Shown here one piece after another: positions 15,333 through 25,390 of a DNA stretch of 64,000 bases. A program made the position numbers and the translations under genes. The stretch covers positions 116,408-180,407 of the forward strand of contig NZ_LSLK01000065.1 in assembly GCF_002257705.1 (NCBI RefSeq), written 5' to 3'. The notes below the pieces were generated by a model. The model was given only the letters and a program-made list of their open reading frames with translations. It made no database searches and was not told the DNA's origin. The DNA is from Sporomusa silvacetica DSM 10669 (GTDB lineage: Bacteria; Bacillota; Negativicutes; Sporomusales; Sporomusaceae). How positions within the stretch are numbered: position 1 is the stretch's first letter; every line of letters begins with the position of its first letter.

Positions 15333-17762
15333 ATGGCAATTAAAAAGAGTGAATTATATCGATCCCTATGGGAAAGTTGCGACAAACTAAGAGGCGGTAT
15401 GGATGCCTCACTATATAAGGACTACATATTAACATTACTATTCGTCAAGTATGTAACAGATCGATACAAAGGTGACCGTTTCGCCGAAATTATCATACCG
15501 GAGGGCGGTAGTTTTGATGATATGATCGCCATCAAAAATGACGCTAACATTGGCGAGAAGATGGACAAAATCATTTCTAAACTTGCCAAAGCCAATAATT
15601 TAAAAGGTGTTATTGATGTTGCTCAGTTTAATGATGAAGAGAAAATCGGCAAGGGTAAAGAAATGGTAGACAAGCTGACTGAGCTAACGGGCATATTTGA
15701 AAACTCTAAGTTGGATTTCAAAAAAAACAGAGCCGGCGGAGATGACATTTTAGGGGATGCCTACGAGTATCTGATGCAAAACTTTGCTACGGAATCAGGC
15801 AAGAGCAAAGGGCAATTCTATACACCTGCTGAGGTATCAAGAGTTATTGCCAAGGTAATTGGTATAAAATGTGCCAGCAGCTCATCCCAAACTTTGTATG
15901 ACCCGGCGTGTGGCTCTGGTTCACTATTGATTCGTGCAGCAGATGAAGCACCGGTTAAGGTTACTATCTACGGTCAGGAAAAAGATGTGCCGACTGCAGG
16001 CTTGGCTAAAATGAACTTGGTATTGCATAACAAGGCTTCTGGAACAATCGCACGAGAAAATACCCTTGCTCATCCATACTATAAAGATGATAAAAAGCAG
16101 AAGCTACTGAAACGTTTTGACTTTTGTGTAGCCAATCCTCCTTTTTCTCTCAAAGCGTGGGGACTTGGCTTTGATGCAGCCAATGATGAATTTGGTCGTT
16201 TCAAGGATTATGGACTTCCACCGGAAAAAAATGGGGACTATGCATGGCTGTTGCACTTGATTAAATCTATGAAATCGGATGGTAAAGGTGCTATTATTTT
16301 GCCTCATGGTGTGCTGTTCCGTGCTAACGCTGAGGCAGCTATCAGAAAAAACATTATTGAGCGAGGCTATATCAAGGGGATTATTGGATTGCCTGCCAAT
16401 TTGTTTTATGGTACAGGCATACCAGCCTGCATTATTGTTTTGGACAAGGAAAATGCCGAGGCTCGTAGAGGCATCTTTATGATCGATGCCAGCAAAGGCT
16501 ATATGAAGGATGGTAACAAGAACCGCCTGAGAGAGCAGGACATTCACAAAATTGTGGATGTGTTTAACAAACAGCTTGAAATTCCAAAGTACTCTCGTTT
16601 AGTTCCCTATGACGAAATAAAAGTCCATAATCACTGCAACCTAAACCTGGCAAGATATATTGATAGCAGTGAGCCTGAGGATCTGCAAAGTGTTGAAGCA
16701 CATTTAAAAGGCGGCATACCAAGTGCGGATATTGACAGTTTGGAAAAATACTGGTCAGTGTATCCTTCCCTGAGAGCGGTGCTTTTTTCAACTTGCGGCA
16801 GAGACGGTTTTCTAAAGCTGAATATCCCCAAAGACGATATCCGTAAAACCATATTCGATCACCATGAGTTTATTTCCCATGCAAAGGCGGTTTATTCTGC
16901 TTTTGAAAATTGGAAGAAAAATAATAACGCTAAGCTTTTAAATCTAAAAAACGGAGATAGTCCTAATGCGTTAATAACTGAAATTAGCGAAGATATGTTA
17001 GAAACATTTGCTGACGTTTCTTTAATTGATAAGTATGATGTTTATCAACATTTGCTTACCTATTGGCTGGCTACAATGCAAGATGATGTGTATTCCATTT
17101 GTTATGATGGTTGGCAGGCTGGAAAAGAAATTGAACGGGAATTCACCACCCCTAAAAAAGGTGAACCGAAGGAAAAGAGTTTCGAAGGAAGGCTTATTCC
17201 GAAAACTCTTGTAATAAAGGAGTATTTTAAAGACGAGCAAGATACCACTGAGCGTTTAGAGGCGGAACGGGATGAGATCATAAGAGCCCAGGAGGAATTA
17301 CTAGAGGAACATAGTGGTGAAGACAGTTTGCTAACAGAAGTATTAGAAGATGGCAAGATTAAAACTGCCGACCTGAAGGAACGAATAAAAGCACTGAAGA
17401 AGGATAAAGCGGGAGTGGACGAGCTGGCGGTTCTGGAAAACTACTCAAAGTTATTAGATAATGAAGCTACCTACAATAAGACCGTTAAGGCTTCTAAGGA
17501 AGCGTTAGACAGCGTAGTAAAAGTGCAATATGAGAAGCTGACAGAGGCAGAAATAAAACATCTAATAGTTGATTTAAAATGGAGTTTTGCTATTTTTGAT
17601 GGCATTGATACTATTTATTCTGCTATTTCCCATCATCTTGCTAACCGTATCACAGAGCTTGCAGAGCGGTACGAAACCACTCTAAACGAATGTGCCAGTG
17701 AGGTAGATGAATTTGAGAAGAAGGTGAAATCTCATCTGGAAAGGATGGGATTTACGTGGTAG
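15333..17762 (+). CDS. hsdM: Type I restriction-modification methyltransferase subunit, extended
   Basis: N6-adenine methyltransferase subunit of a type I R-M complex. The N-terminal HsdM helical domain (LWESCDKLRGGMDASLYKDYILTLLFVKY) is followed by the methylase core: GQFYTP near residue 160, the SAM motif DPACGSGSLL at 190, and catalytic NPPFS at 268. At 809 residues it is about 300 longer than a usual HsdM; the extra C-terminal part is rich in charged heptads (DEIIRAQEELLEE..., SKLLDNEATYNKTVKAS), probably coiled-coil. It overlaps hsdS by seven bases, so translation is coupled. It appears intact. Confidence 0.94.
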   Translation: MAIKKSELYRSLWESCDKLRGGMDASLYKDYILTLLFVKYVTDRYKGDRFAEIIIPEGGSFDDMIAIKNDANIGEKMDKIISKLAKANNLKGVIDVAQFNDEEKIGKGKEMVDKLTELTGIFENSKLDFKKNRAGGDDILGDAYEYLMQNFATESGKSKGQFYTPAEVSRVIAKVIGIKCASSSSQTLYDPACGSGSLLIRAADEAPVKVTIYGQEKDVPTAGLAKMNLVLHNKASGTIARENTLAHPYYKDDKKQKLLKRFDFCVANPPFSLKAWGLGFDAANDEFGRFKDYGLPPEKNGDYAWLLHLIKSMKSDGKGAIILPHGVLFRANAEAAIRKNIIERGYIKGIIGLPANLFYGTGIPACIIVLDKENAEARRGIFMIDASKGYMKDGNKNRLREQDIHKIVDVFNKQLEIPKYSRLVPYDEIKVHNHCNLNLARYIDSSEPEDLQSVEAHLKGGIPSADIDSLEKYWSVYPSLRAVLFSTCGRDGFLKLNIPKDDIRKTIFDHHEFISHAKAVYSAFENWKKNNNAKLLNLKNGDSPNALITEISEDMLETFADVSLIDKYDVYQHLLTYWLATMQDDVYSICYDGWQAGKEIEREFTTPKKGEPKEKSFEGRLIPKTLVIKEYFKDEQDTTERLEAERDEIIRAQEELLEEHSGEDSLLTEVLEDGKIKTADLKERIKALKKDKAGVDELAVLENYSKLLDNEATYNKTVKASKEALDSVVKVQYEKLTEAEIKHLIVDLKWSFAIFDGIDTIYSAISHHLANRITELAERYETTLNECASEVDEFEKKVKSHLERMGFTW

Positions 17763-19078
17763 AAAAAATACCGCAGGGCTATAAGAAAACCGAGGCCGGT
17801 GTTATACCGGAGACTTGGGCATGTCTAAGGTTGGGAGATGTTTCACAAAAAATAGGAAGTGGTATCACGCCTACTGGTGGATCTAGAAAATACAAATTAG
17901 TAGGCCATCCTTTTGTACGTAGTCAAAACGTTTTATGGGGAAAACTTGATTTATCTGAAATAGTCTATATTGCTGATGATACACATACTACCTTTATAGG
18001 TACTGAAATAAAAAAAGATGATGTACTGCTTAATATTACAGGTGCTTCTATCGGTAGAGCTGCTATTGCGAATGATGATATTATAGGTGGTAACGTGAAC
18101 CAGCATGTTTGCATTATAAGACCAATTCAAACAGAGTTAAACTCAGTTTTTTTATGCACATATTTGATATCATCTGCAGGGCAAAAGTATATAGATAGCT
18201 TCCAATCCGGTGGGAATAGGCAAGGACTAAATTTCAAACAAATTGCTTCTATACTAATACCTGTCCCTCCACAGCACGAGCAAGTCGCTATAGCTGAAGC
18301 ACTTTCTGACATGGGCAGCCTTATTTCCTCCCTTGAGAAATTGATTTCTAAGAAGCAACGCACTAAGCAGGGAGTAATTCAGGAATTGCTCATGGGGAAG
18401 AAGCGGTTGAGTGGATTTGGTGGTGAGTTGAATTCAATAGGATATAAGAAAACTGAAGCTGGGATTGTACCAGAGGATTGGGAAGTAAAAACCATTGGAA
18501 TGCTTTTTAGCTTTAAAAACGGCCTAAATAAAGCAAAAGAGTATTTTGGATATGGTACACCGATAGTTAATTATATGGATGTGTATTCTAAAAGAGGACT
18601 TGTTGCAGATGATATACAAGGGAGGGTATTTGTTTCAGCAGATGAAATCAAAGCATTTGATGTTCAAAAAGGAGATGTATTCTTTACACGAACATCAGAA
18701 ACTCCTGAGGAAGTTGGAGTTTCTACTACCATATTAGAAGATTTAAAAGATACAGTTTTTAGCGGGTTTATTCTGCGTGCTCGTCCTAAAACTGAGTCTT
18801 TAGATATTTACTACCAAAAATATTGTTTTTCATCTTCAATTATAAGACATAAGATTGTTTCTTCTTGCACATATACAACGAGAGCGTTGACTAATGGTAG
18901 GTCGCTTTCAACAATAAGCCTACCAATTCCTCCTCTCCCGGAACAAATTGCTATCGCTCAATTCCTCTCCGATATGGACGAAGAGATAGAAAAGCTTATA
19001 GCAAAGCTCAACAAGTACAAGGCTATTAAGCGAGGTATGATGCAGGAACTTCTGATTGGTAAAAGGAGGCTTGTATAA
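17756..19078 (+). CDS. hsdS: Type I restriction-modification specificity subunit
   Basis: 440 residues with two target-recognition domains. Each half opens with the same motif (GYKKTEAGVIPETW near residue 8 and GYKKTEAGIVPEDW near 225) and ends with the conserved region (PPQHEQVAIAEALSDM and PPLPEQIAIAQFLSDM, followed by KKQRTKQG / NKYKAIKRG helices). The two halves set a bipartite recognition sequence. GTG start inside the hsdM end. The near-identical half-starts at the DNA level could allow domain exchange by recombination. Its stop overlaps the start of a RhuM remnant. Confidence 0.94.
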   Translation: MVEKIPQGYKKTEAGVIPETWACLRLGDVSQKIGSGITPTGGSRKYKLVGHPFVRSQNVLWGKLDLSEIVYIADDTHTTFIGTEIKKDDVLLNITGASIGRAAIANDDIIGGNVNQHVCIIRPIQTELNSVFLCTYLISSAGQKYIDSFQSGGNRQGLNFKQIASILIPVPPQHEQVAIAEALSDMGSLISSLEKLISKKQRTKQGVIQELLMGKKRLSGFGGELNSIGYKKTEAGIVPEDWEVKTIGMLFSFKNGLNKAKEYFGYGTPIVNYMDVYSKRGLVADDIQGRVFVSADEIKAFDVQKGDVFFTRTSETPEEVGVSTTILEDLKDTVFSGFILRARPKTESLDIYYQKYCFSSSIIRHKIVSSCTYTTRALTNGRSLSTISLPIPPLPEQIAIAQFLSDMDEEIEKLIAKLNKYKAIKRGMMQELLIGKRRLV

Positions 19079-19189
19079 TGGAAAATACGACTGATATAAT
19101 CATTTATCAAACAATAAGCAACTGGTGAGCTATCCGAAATTGAAAAATACTATATAAACTAGCTTGAGGAAATAAAACAAAAGTGTTAA
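19078..19189 (+). pseudogene. RhuM-family gene reduced to its two ends
   Basis: The first 17 codons read MENTTDIIIYQTISNW-stop, which matches the start of RhuM-type proteins that often lie between hsdS and hsdR. From 19121 another frame reads TGELSEIEKYYIN-stop-LEEIKQKC, the characteristic C-terminus of the same family, with one in-frame stop. The ~300 residues between are missing. So an internal deletion removed almost all of the gene while leaving both borders. Assignment rests on memory of the family ends. Confidence 0.6.
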
Positions 19190-19207
19190 AGATAAGGGGG
19201 GACGGCC

Positions 19208-22200
19208 ATGAGCTCTTTTGAGAAGGAGAAAGTGACCCAAAATCGGGTGGTTAAGTTGCTTAGCGACTCCTTGGGTTATACCTATCTTGGTGACTGGCAT
19301 GACAGAAATAACACCAATATTGAGATAGACTACCTTAAAAAGTATCTGCAGAAGGAGGGCTACTCCTCTATCCTGATCAATAAAGCTGTCAACGAATTTA
19401 TAAGCCTGGCGGGCAATCAGCAAGTTACATTGTACGACCTCAATAAAACAGTTTACTCTGCCCTACGCTATGGGATTAAGGTGCGCGAGAACGCAGCGGA
19501 AGCTCCGAAAACAGTTATGCTCATCAACTGGGAGCAGGCTGACAAGAATGATTTTTATATTGCGGAAGAGGTTACCGTAAAAGGTAATCTACCCAAGCGA
19601 CCCGATATAGTGTTATATGTAAACGGAATTGCACTAGGGGTTATTGAGCTAAAGCGCAGTACGGTAGCTGTCAGCGAAGGCATCCGTCAAAATCTAGACA
19701 ATCAAAAGGATACCTTTATCAAACATTTCTTTGGCACCGTGGGATTGCTGATGGCAGGAAATGACACCGAGTGGCTAGCTTATGGTGTAATTGAAACAAG
19801 TGAAAAATACTATCTTTCCTGGAACGAGGATGAAAAGGCGACAGATCAGCTTTCCAAGCAAATTGCTCTCCTGTGCAGAGCGGTGGAGTATCGATTGGAT
19901 AGAAATATTGTTAGCTTATGCGAAAAGCATCGCTTTATTGAAATTCTTCATGATTTTTTAGTGTTTGATAGAGGCAGAAAAAAAGCCTGCCGCCCTAACC
20001 AGTATTTCGGAGTCAAAGCAGCACAGATACGGGTAAATAAACGTGAGGGCGGTATTATTTGGCATACTCAAGGCTCAGGTAAGAGCCTGACAATGGTATG
20101 GCTGACCAAGTGGATTAAGGAAAACAAGCAAGATGCTCGTATTCTAGTAATCACTGACCGGGAAGAACTTGACGAGCAAATTGAGAAGGTTTATTTTGGG
20201 GTTGATGAAAAAATTTATCGCACCAAAAGCGGTAAGGATTTAATCAACAAATTGAACGAGGCTACACCGATTCTACTTTGCTCTTTAATTCATAAGTTTG
20301 GTAGACGTGGTGGAGAGGTTAGCGACAAGGATTATGATTCTTTTATTGATGAGCTAAAAGACAGCCTGCCCATAGGATTTAGGCCAAAGGGTGATTTATA
20401 TGTATTTGTGGATGAATGTCATAGAACACAATCGGGCAAGTTGCACAAGGCGATGAAAGCCATCATGCCCAATGCTCTATTTATCGGTTTTACGGGAACC
20501 CCACTAATGAAAAAGGACAAGCAATCCAGCATGGAGGTCTTTGGCTCATATATTCATACTTACAAATTTGATGAGGCAGTAGCTGATAAGGTTGTACTTG
20601 ATCTAAGATATGAAGCCAGGAATGTGGATCAGAATATCGTATCTCAAGAGAAAATCGATCAGTGGTTTGATGTAAAGACCAAGGGGTTAACGAATGCGGC
20701 AAAGGCGCAACTAAAGCAGCGATGGGGTACAATTCAAAAGATTTTCAGCTCTAAGTCACGCCTTAATAAAATTGCCAGCGATATTTATTTTGATATGTCT
20801 ACTAAGGATAGACTGCAAAACGGCCGAGGCAATGCCATTCTTGTCGCCGGAAGTATCTACGAGGCTTGCAAGTATTACGAACTTTTTCAGGATATGGGAT
20901 TGAGAAAATGTGCGATTGTTACCTCATATTCTCCTAATATAGCCGATATTAAAGGGGAAACGGTAGATGATGACAGCGAAACAGAGAATCTGGAAAAGTA
21001 TGAAATCTATCAGAAGATGTTGGGGGGGAAGGATGTCCAGACCTTTGAAAAGGAGGTAAAGGACAAATTTATCGACGAGCCTGCCCAAATGAAACTATTA
21101 ATTGTTGTGGACAAGCTTTTGACAGGTTTTGATGCGCCTTCTGCTACTTATCTTTATATCGATAAATCTATGCGTGACCATGGGCTTTTTCAAGCTATTT
21201 GTCGGGTGAACAGGCTTGATGACAAGGATAATGGGGAGGATAAGGAATACGGCTTTATTGTGGACTATAAGGATTTGTTCAAGAGTCTCGAAAAGGCTGT
21301 AACGGATTATACCTCAGAAGCTTTTGATGCTTACGATAAGGAAGATGTAAAGGGGTTATTTAAGGACAGAATTAGCGAGGCTAAGGAGCATCTAGAGGAG
21401 CTAATGGAAAGCCTACATACTCTTTGTGAGCCTATTGCCCCACCAAAAGGAACTCTGGAACGTCAACGATATTTTTGTGGCGTTAATATTGAGGATTTAG
21501 ATGAGTTAAAAGAAAATGAGCCAAAGCGGGAAATTCTTTACAAGCTGACTGCATCCCTGATTCGTGCATATGCCGAGCTTGCTCCGGAGATGGTCGGAGC
21601 AGGATATACGACTTTGCGGGCTGAGGATATTCGCAAAGAGGTAGAATATTTCAAAAAAGTACGTGATGAAATCAAGTTAGCAAGTAGTGATTATATCGAT
21701 CTTAAGAAGTATGAGCCGGATATGCGGCATCTTATTGATACTTATATTAGCGCTGAAGAAAGTAGAAAGGTATCAGCTCTTGACGATATGTCGTTAATCG
21801 AACTGATTGTCTCACGCGGAGTTAACTTTGTTGACGAACTACCAGAAGGGATACAAGGTAATAAGGAAGCTGCAGCAGAAACCATTGAAAACAATGTGCG
21901 TCGCAGGATTATCGAAAAAACCGAAACCAATCCGAAATATTTTGATAAAATGTCTGTATTGTTAAAAGAGCTGATTGACGAGCGAAAAAGAGCGGCTATC
22001 AGTTATGAAGAATATCTGAAAAAGGTTGTTGAGCTTACTCGCAAGATTGAAAGGCCAGAAAGCAGTGTAACCTATCCTGCTAGTATTAAAAAATCAAAAG
22101 CATTGATTGCTCTTTATGATAATTTGGGGCATGACGAAGAACTGGCGGTGAAGTTACATAATAAAATTGTGCTGGAGAGGCAGGATGGATGGCGAGGTGA

Positions 22201-22309
22201 CCCTATTAAATCAAGATGCATGGAGGGAATTATTTATTCCTGCATTGGAGATAACGAAGAAGAAATCAAAAGAATTTTTAAAATAGCAGAAAGCCAAGGA
22301 GAGTATTAA
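19208..22309 (+). CDS. hsdR: Type I restriction-modification restriction/translocase subunit
   Basis: 1033 residues. The N-terminal endonuclease domain has PD at 132-133 and E147-x-K149 (IELKR); then the superfamily 2 motor with Walker A QGSGKS near 288-294, DECH at 402, TGTP, and later motifs (VDKLLTGFDAP, QAICRVNR). The C-terminal helical domain is complete. ATG follows AAGGGGGG. It pulls DNA towards the complex and cleaves unmodified DNA. All key residues are present, so the system should be active with hsdM and hsdS. The M48-like peptidase gene starts one base after its stop codon. Confidence 0.95.
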   Translation: MSSFEKEKVTQNRVVKLLSDSLGYTYLGDWHDRNNTNIEIDYLKKYLQKEGYSSILINKAVNEFISLAGNQQVTLYDLNKTVYSALRYGIKVRENAAEAPKTVMLINWEQADKNDFYIAEEVTVKGNLPKRPDIVLYVNGIALGVIELKRSTVAVSEGIRQNLDNQKDTFIKHFFGTVGLLMAGNDTEWLAYGVIETSEKYYLSWNEDEKATDQLSKQIALLCRAVEYRLDRNIVSLCEKHRFIEILHDFLVFDRGRKKACRPNQYFGVKAAQIRVNKREGGIIWHTQGSGKSLTMVWLTKWIKENKQDARILVITDREELDEQIEKVYFGVDEKIYRTKSGKDLINKLNEATPILLCSLIHKFGRRGGEVSDKDYDSFIDELKDSLPIGFRPKGDLYVFVDECHRTQSGKLHKAMKAIMPNALFIGFTGTPLMKKDKQSSMEVFGSYIHTYKFDEAVADKVVLDLRYEARNVDQNIVSQEKIDQWFDVKTKGLTNAAKAQLKQRWGTIQKIFSSKSRLNKIASDIYFDMSTKDRLQNGRGNAILVAGSIYEACKYYELFQDMGLRKCAIVTSYSPNIADIKGETVDDDSETENLEKYEIYQKMLGGKDVQTFEKEVKDKFIDEPAQMKLLIVVDKLLTGFDAPSATYLYIDKSMRDHGLFQAICRVNRLDDKDNGEDKEYGFIVDYKDLFKSLEKAVTDYTSEAFDAYDKEDVKGLFKDRISEAKEHLEELMESLHTLCEPIAPPKGTLERQRYFCGVNIEDLDELKENEPKREILYKLTASLIRAYAELAPEMVGAGYTTLRAEDIRKEVEYFKKVRDEIKLASSDYIDLKKYEPDMRHLIDTYISAEESRKVSALDDMSLIELIVSRGVNFVDELPEGIQGNKEAAAETIENNVRRRIIEKTETNPKYFDKMSVLLKELIDERKRAAISYEEYLKKVVELTRKIERPESSVTYPASIKKSKALIALYDNLGHDEELAVKLHNKIVLERQDGWRGDPIKSRCMEGIIYSCIGDNEEEIKRIFKIAESQGEY

Positions 22310-23017
22310 GTGAAAAACCTGCGGATGAGCAATATTGAAATAGAAATACAGAAAAAGAATATTAAGAATCTACATCTTGCTGTCTTGCCTCCGCTTGGCA
22401 GGGTGCGAGTTTCAGCACCCGAAAATATGAATGAAGATGCAATTCGTATGTTTATCATTACGAAAATCACATGGATTAAGAAGCAGCAAGAAAAGTTCAA
22501 GAATCAGCCTCGCCAATCAGAACGTGAATATGTTTCTGGGGAAAGCGTGTACCTTTGGGGAAAGCGCTACCGTCTGGAAGTTGTTTACTCCAACCGTTGT
22601 AATGACGTGCAAACAAAAGGGGAACGCTTACTGTTACAGGTACGGGAAGCAAGCACCACAGAGCAACGAGCTAACATCTTGAATGCATGGTATCGTGAGC
22701 ATTTAAAGCGGGAAATACCACCATTACTTGAGAAGTGGCAGAAAGTAATTGGAGTGACGATAGACGACTGGGGTATTAAAAACATGAAGACCCGCTGGGG
22801 CACCTGTAATGTCAAAGCAAGGCGTGTTTGGCTTAATCTCCAGCTTGCCAAGAAGCATTCGCCTTGTCTTGAATATGTTGTCGTACATGAGCTTGTGCAT
22901 ATGCTGGAAGAAAAACACAACAAAGCTTTTGTTGTCTACATGGATCAATTCTTGCCAGCTTGGCGAACCATTAAAGATGAGTTGAATGGGTTAATATTAG
23001 ATTATATGGAGGAGTAG
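22310..23017 (+). CDS. YgjP-like M48/WLM-family metallopeptidase
   Basis: 235 residues with the zinc motif HELVH near residue 187 and a further acidic/histidine region (MLEEKHNKAF) that supplies the third ligand. The KTRWGTCNVKARRVWLNLQLAK block is typical of YgjP/DUF45 proteins. GTG start directly after the hsdR stop means strict translational coupling; YgjP-like proteins often accompany type I R-M operons. Possible roles are turnover of the restriction subunit or host-protein cleavage, but none is shown here. Intact. Confidence 0.85.
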   Translation: MKNLRMSNIEIEIQKKNIKNLHLAVLPPLGRVRVSAPENMNEDAIRMFIITKITWIKKQQEKFKNQPRQSEREYVSGESVYLWGKRYRLEVVYSNRCNDVQTKGERLLLQVREASTTEQRANILNAWYREHLKREIPPLLEKWQKVIGVTIDDWGIKNMKTRWGTCNVKARRVWLNLQLAKKHSPCLEYVVVHELVHMLEEKHNKAFVVYMDQFLPAWRTIKDELNGLILDYMEE

Positions 23018-23729
23018 GTCGGATGATAGACCAACTGGCAGCTAGTTATAATGTGCAACACCTCGATTGAACCCTAAGAAAAACGTTGTCTGTTTTGTAG
23101 GCATACAAAGTTGGCTGAGCGTGGTATAAGTGAAGTTCGCTTGTGTTGCCAGAGGAGCCGGGAACTCATATGAGGCTGAATGCTCCATGCTTTCTGTATG
23201 ATACAGTGAGTATAGAGAATTTTATCTTAGTTGGAATTATAGGGTAAAAACTTAACATCTGAGTTGGCAACTTAACAAGTAAAAAAGTGATACTTAACAA
23301 CCGCAAAAAGGTTGTTTTTTTTTGAAAAACTAAGATAAATATTGGAGCCATTTAGGAATTTAAAGTGAGAGATGTTAAGTTATGTAATTTCTAAGTGTAG
23401 GGGCGATTGCTGTTCCAGCGCAAGCTCTTTATAATAAGGGTTAAGTTAAGGGAGTGAAACAATGCTGCACGAAACAATTGAGAAAGGATGGGATAAGAAT
23501 AAAACCAAGGGCCGTTAATTTGTACGCATGACAGACCGCATAATAGAATAAAGTTTCGCTTGGTAGTATTTCTGGGCTGGTTTTCCTAGTCATAAAGGGA
23601 GATGTTTGTCTGTTGATTATTATTAGAATATTTAAAATATTCAAGACATCACACTATTGATTATCGTGAGCTAACTGCGCCCAACAAAGGCATTATACTT
23701 AAAATCAAAATGAATATGGAGGATTCATC
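23018..23729. other. 0.7-kb region without recognisable gene
   Basis: A/T-rich, with short frames only. A run of eight T at 23316 and surrounding symmetry may be a terminator for the R-M operon. At 23718-23722 there is a strong GGAGG serving the next gene. Nothing else can be supported. Confidence 0.4.
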
Positions 23730-24095
23730 GTATCTAAAACAACTGAAATAAGCTATGTCGATGAGATTTGTTTAATTGGTAAACCAATATATATGAAGTA
23801 TACCTTACCCAGCAGTGCTTATGTTGAGCGGCCAGCCGAATTTTCTATAATAGAAGGGAGGGGATGTGTTGCCGAAATAAAATTTGATATTCTAGGATCG
23901 AATGATAATATTATTTATAAAAATACCCAAATAGGAGAGATACACGGTTATTTGCTAAATGTTGACCGGATGGAACGTGATGGATATCGGTCTGAAGATG
24001 AGTACTGTAATGGTGATGACGTTTCTGATATATACTGGTCTATGCATGATGACCTTTTTGGAAATAACGAAAAGAGTAAAATATATTTTACTTAG
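23730..24095 (+). pseudogene. Hypothetical protein with apparently mutated start codon
   Basis: The frame from an ATG at 23793 extends upstream for 21 codons without stop (xSKTTEISYVDEICLIGKPIYMKYTLPSSAYVERPAEF...). A GGAGG site lies seven bases before GTA at 23730, where GTG would be expected, so a single base change seems to have removed the start. Total 121 residues, acidic C-terminus (YRSEDEYCNGDDVSDIYWSMHDD). No family recognised. It may still be translated from 23793 without a good ribosome site. Confidence 0.5.
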
Positions 24096-24157
24096 ACCGG
24101 ATTATAGTAGCTAAGAAGCATCGTCATAATAAAATTGCATCATTAAGCCTATTATAA

Positions 24158-25380
24158 TGAACCCATAGGGTGAGACACAAAAAGGAAAAAATAAGTTATG
24201 GTGAGCATGAATAAGAGAAATCAGTACAATCCAGAATTCAAGAGCAAAGTGGTATTAGAAGTCTTAAGAGAAGAATTTACAGTGAATGAAATAGCAGCCA
24301 AATATGAGCTAAGTCCGGTCATGGTAAGCCGGTGGAAAGCTGAGTTTTTGGAAAAAGTGCCGAAAGTATTTAAACGCGGTGCATCCAGCACAGAAAAAGA
24401 ATTGGAGACAGAAAAAGAACGCGTAGCCCAATTGGAGAGAAAGATTGGTCAGTTAACCTATGAGGTGGACTGGCTCAAAAAAAATCTGAAGAACTCAACC
24501 TCCGAAAACGTTCGTAAAGAGTTGGTAGAGAAAAATAATCCACAAATTTGTTTGAAACGGCAGGCCGAACTTCTGACCGTAAATCGTACGAGCTTGTACA
24601 GAAAGCCGCCATCGCGTAAAATAAGCGACTTGGATCTATACATTATGCGATTAATCGATGAACTACACACGGCCGATCCTTCCTGGGGATACCGTACTAT
24701 AACCTCATGCTTGCAGAAACAATATGGGCTTTTGATAAACCATAAGAAGGTAAGACGTCTTATGTGGATCATGGGGATTTATGCCATCTATCCCAAGCCT
24801 AATCTGAGCAAGCTGTATCATGCACAGTATATCAAGCCTTATTTGCTACGGAATGTAGCGATCACGCGAGCCAACCAAGTCTGGGGCGTTGACATCACCT
24901 ATGTGCGCATGAGAAAAGGGTTTATGTATCTGTTTGTCGTCATTGATTGGTATTCGCGCTACATTGTAGATTATGAGCTTTCCAGCACACTAGAGAAGGA
25001 ATTTGTGATCCATTGCTTAAAGCGGGCACTGGCTCGTCAAAAGCCTGAAATCATCAACAGCGATCAAGGTGGCCACTTTACTTGTCCAGCGTACATTGAG
25101 CTACTATCTCTATGGATGGGAAAGGGCGCTGCCGGGATAATGCCCGTACAGAACGATTCTTTCGTAGTTTAAAGTATGAACGCCTTTATCTTAATGAATA
25201 TGAAACACCGCGCCAATTGCGGGCAATGATTCATGAGTATATCCAAACCTATAAGTTTCGACGCCCACATTCTGCACTCAATGGACAAACGCCAGTTCTT
25301 TTTTATCCATCTGCTATTCCAATATTTGAGAAAGGAGCATAGCTTAATTTTTTAATCCTGTGTCTTGACAACGGGGAGCA
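24158..25380 (+). mobile_element. IS3-family insertion sequence, 1223 bp
   Basis: Imperfect 22-bp terminal inverted repeats end the element (24158-24179 and 25359-25380); both inner ends read AGACACA, and the outer ends start TG. Length is usual for IS3. I see no target duplication at the borders. The transposase frame inside is broken, so the copy is probably immobile on its own. Confidence 0.8.
24198..25342 (+). pseudogene. IS3-family transposase, OrfA and OrfB fused, frameshifted
   Basis: The N-terminus is an OrfA-type helix-turn-helix (YNPEFKSKVVLEVLREEFTVNEIAAKYELSP...) with a leucine-zipper-like stretch, then OrfB with the HTH_21 region and the integrase core: Asp in WGVDITYV, Asp in INSDQGGHF, Glu in DNARTERFFRSL. 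The frame breaks near 25108, between PAYIELL and SMDGKGRCRDNA, where seven or eight codons that IS3 proteins normally have are missing. Catalytic residues are therefore split over two frames. OrfA and OrfB are in one frame here, without the usual -1 shift. Confidence 0.85.
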
Positions 25381-25390
25381 CTACATATTA

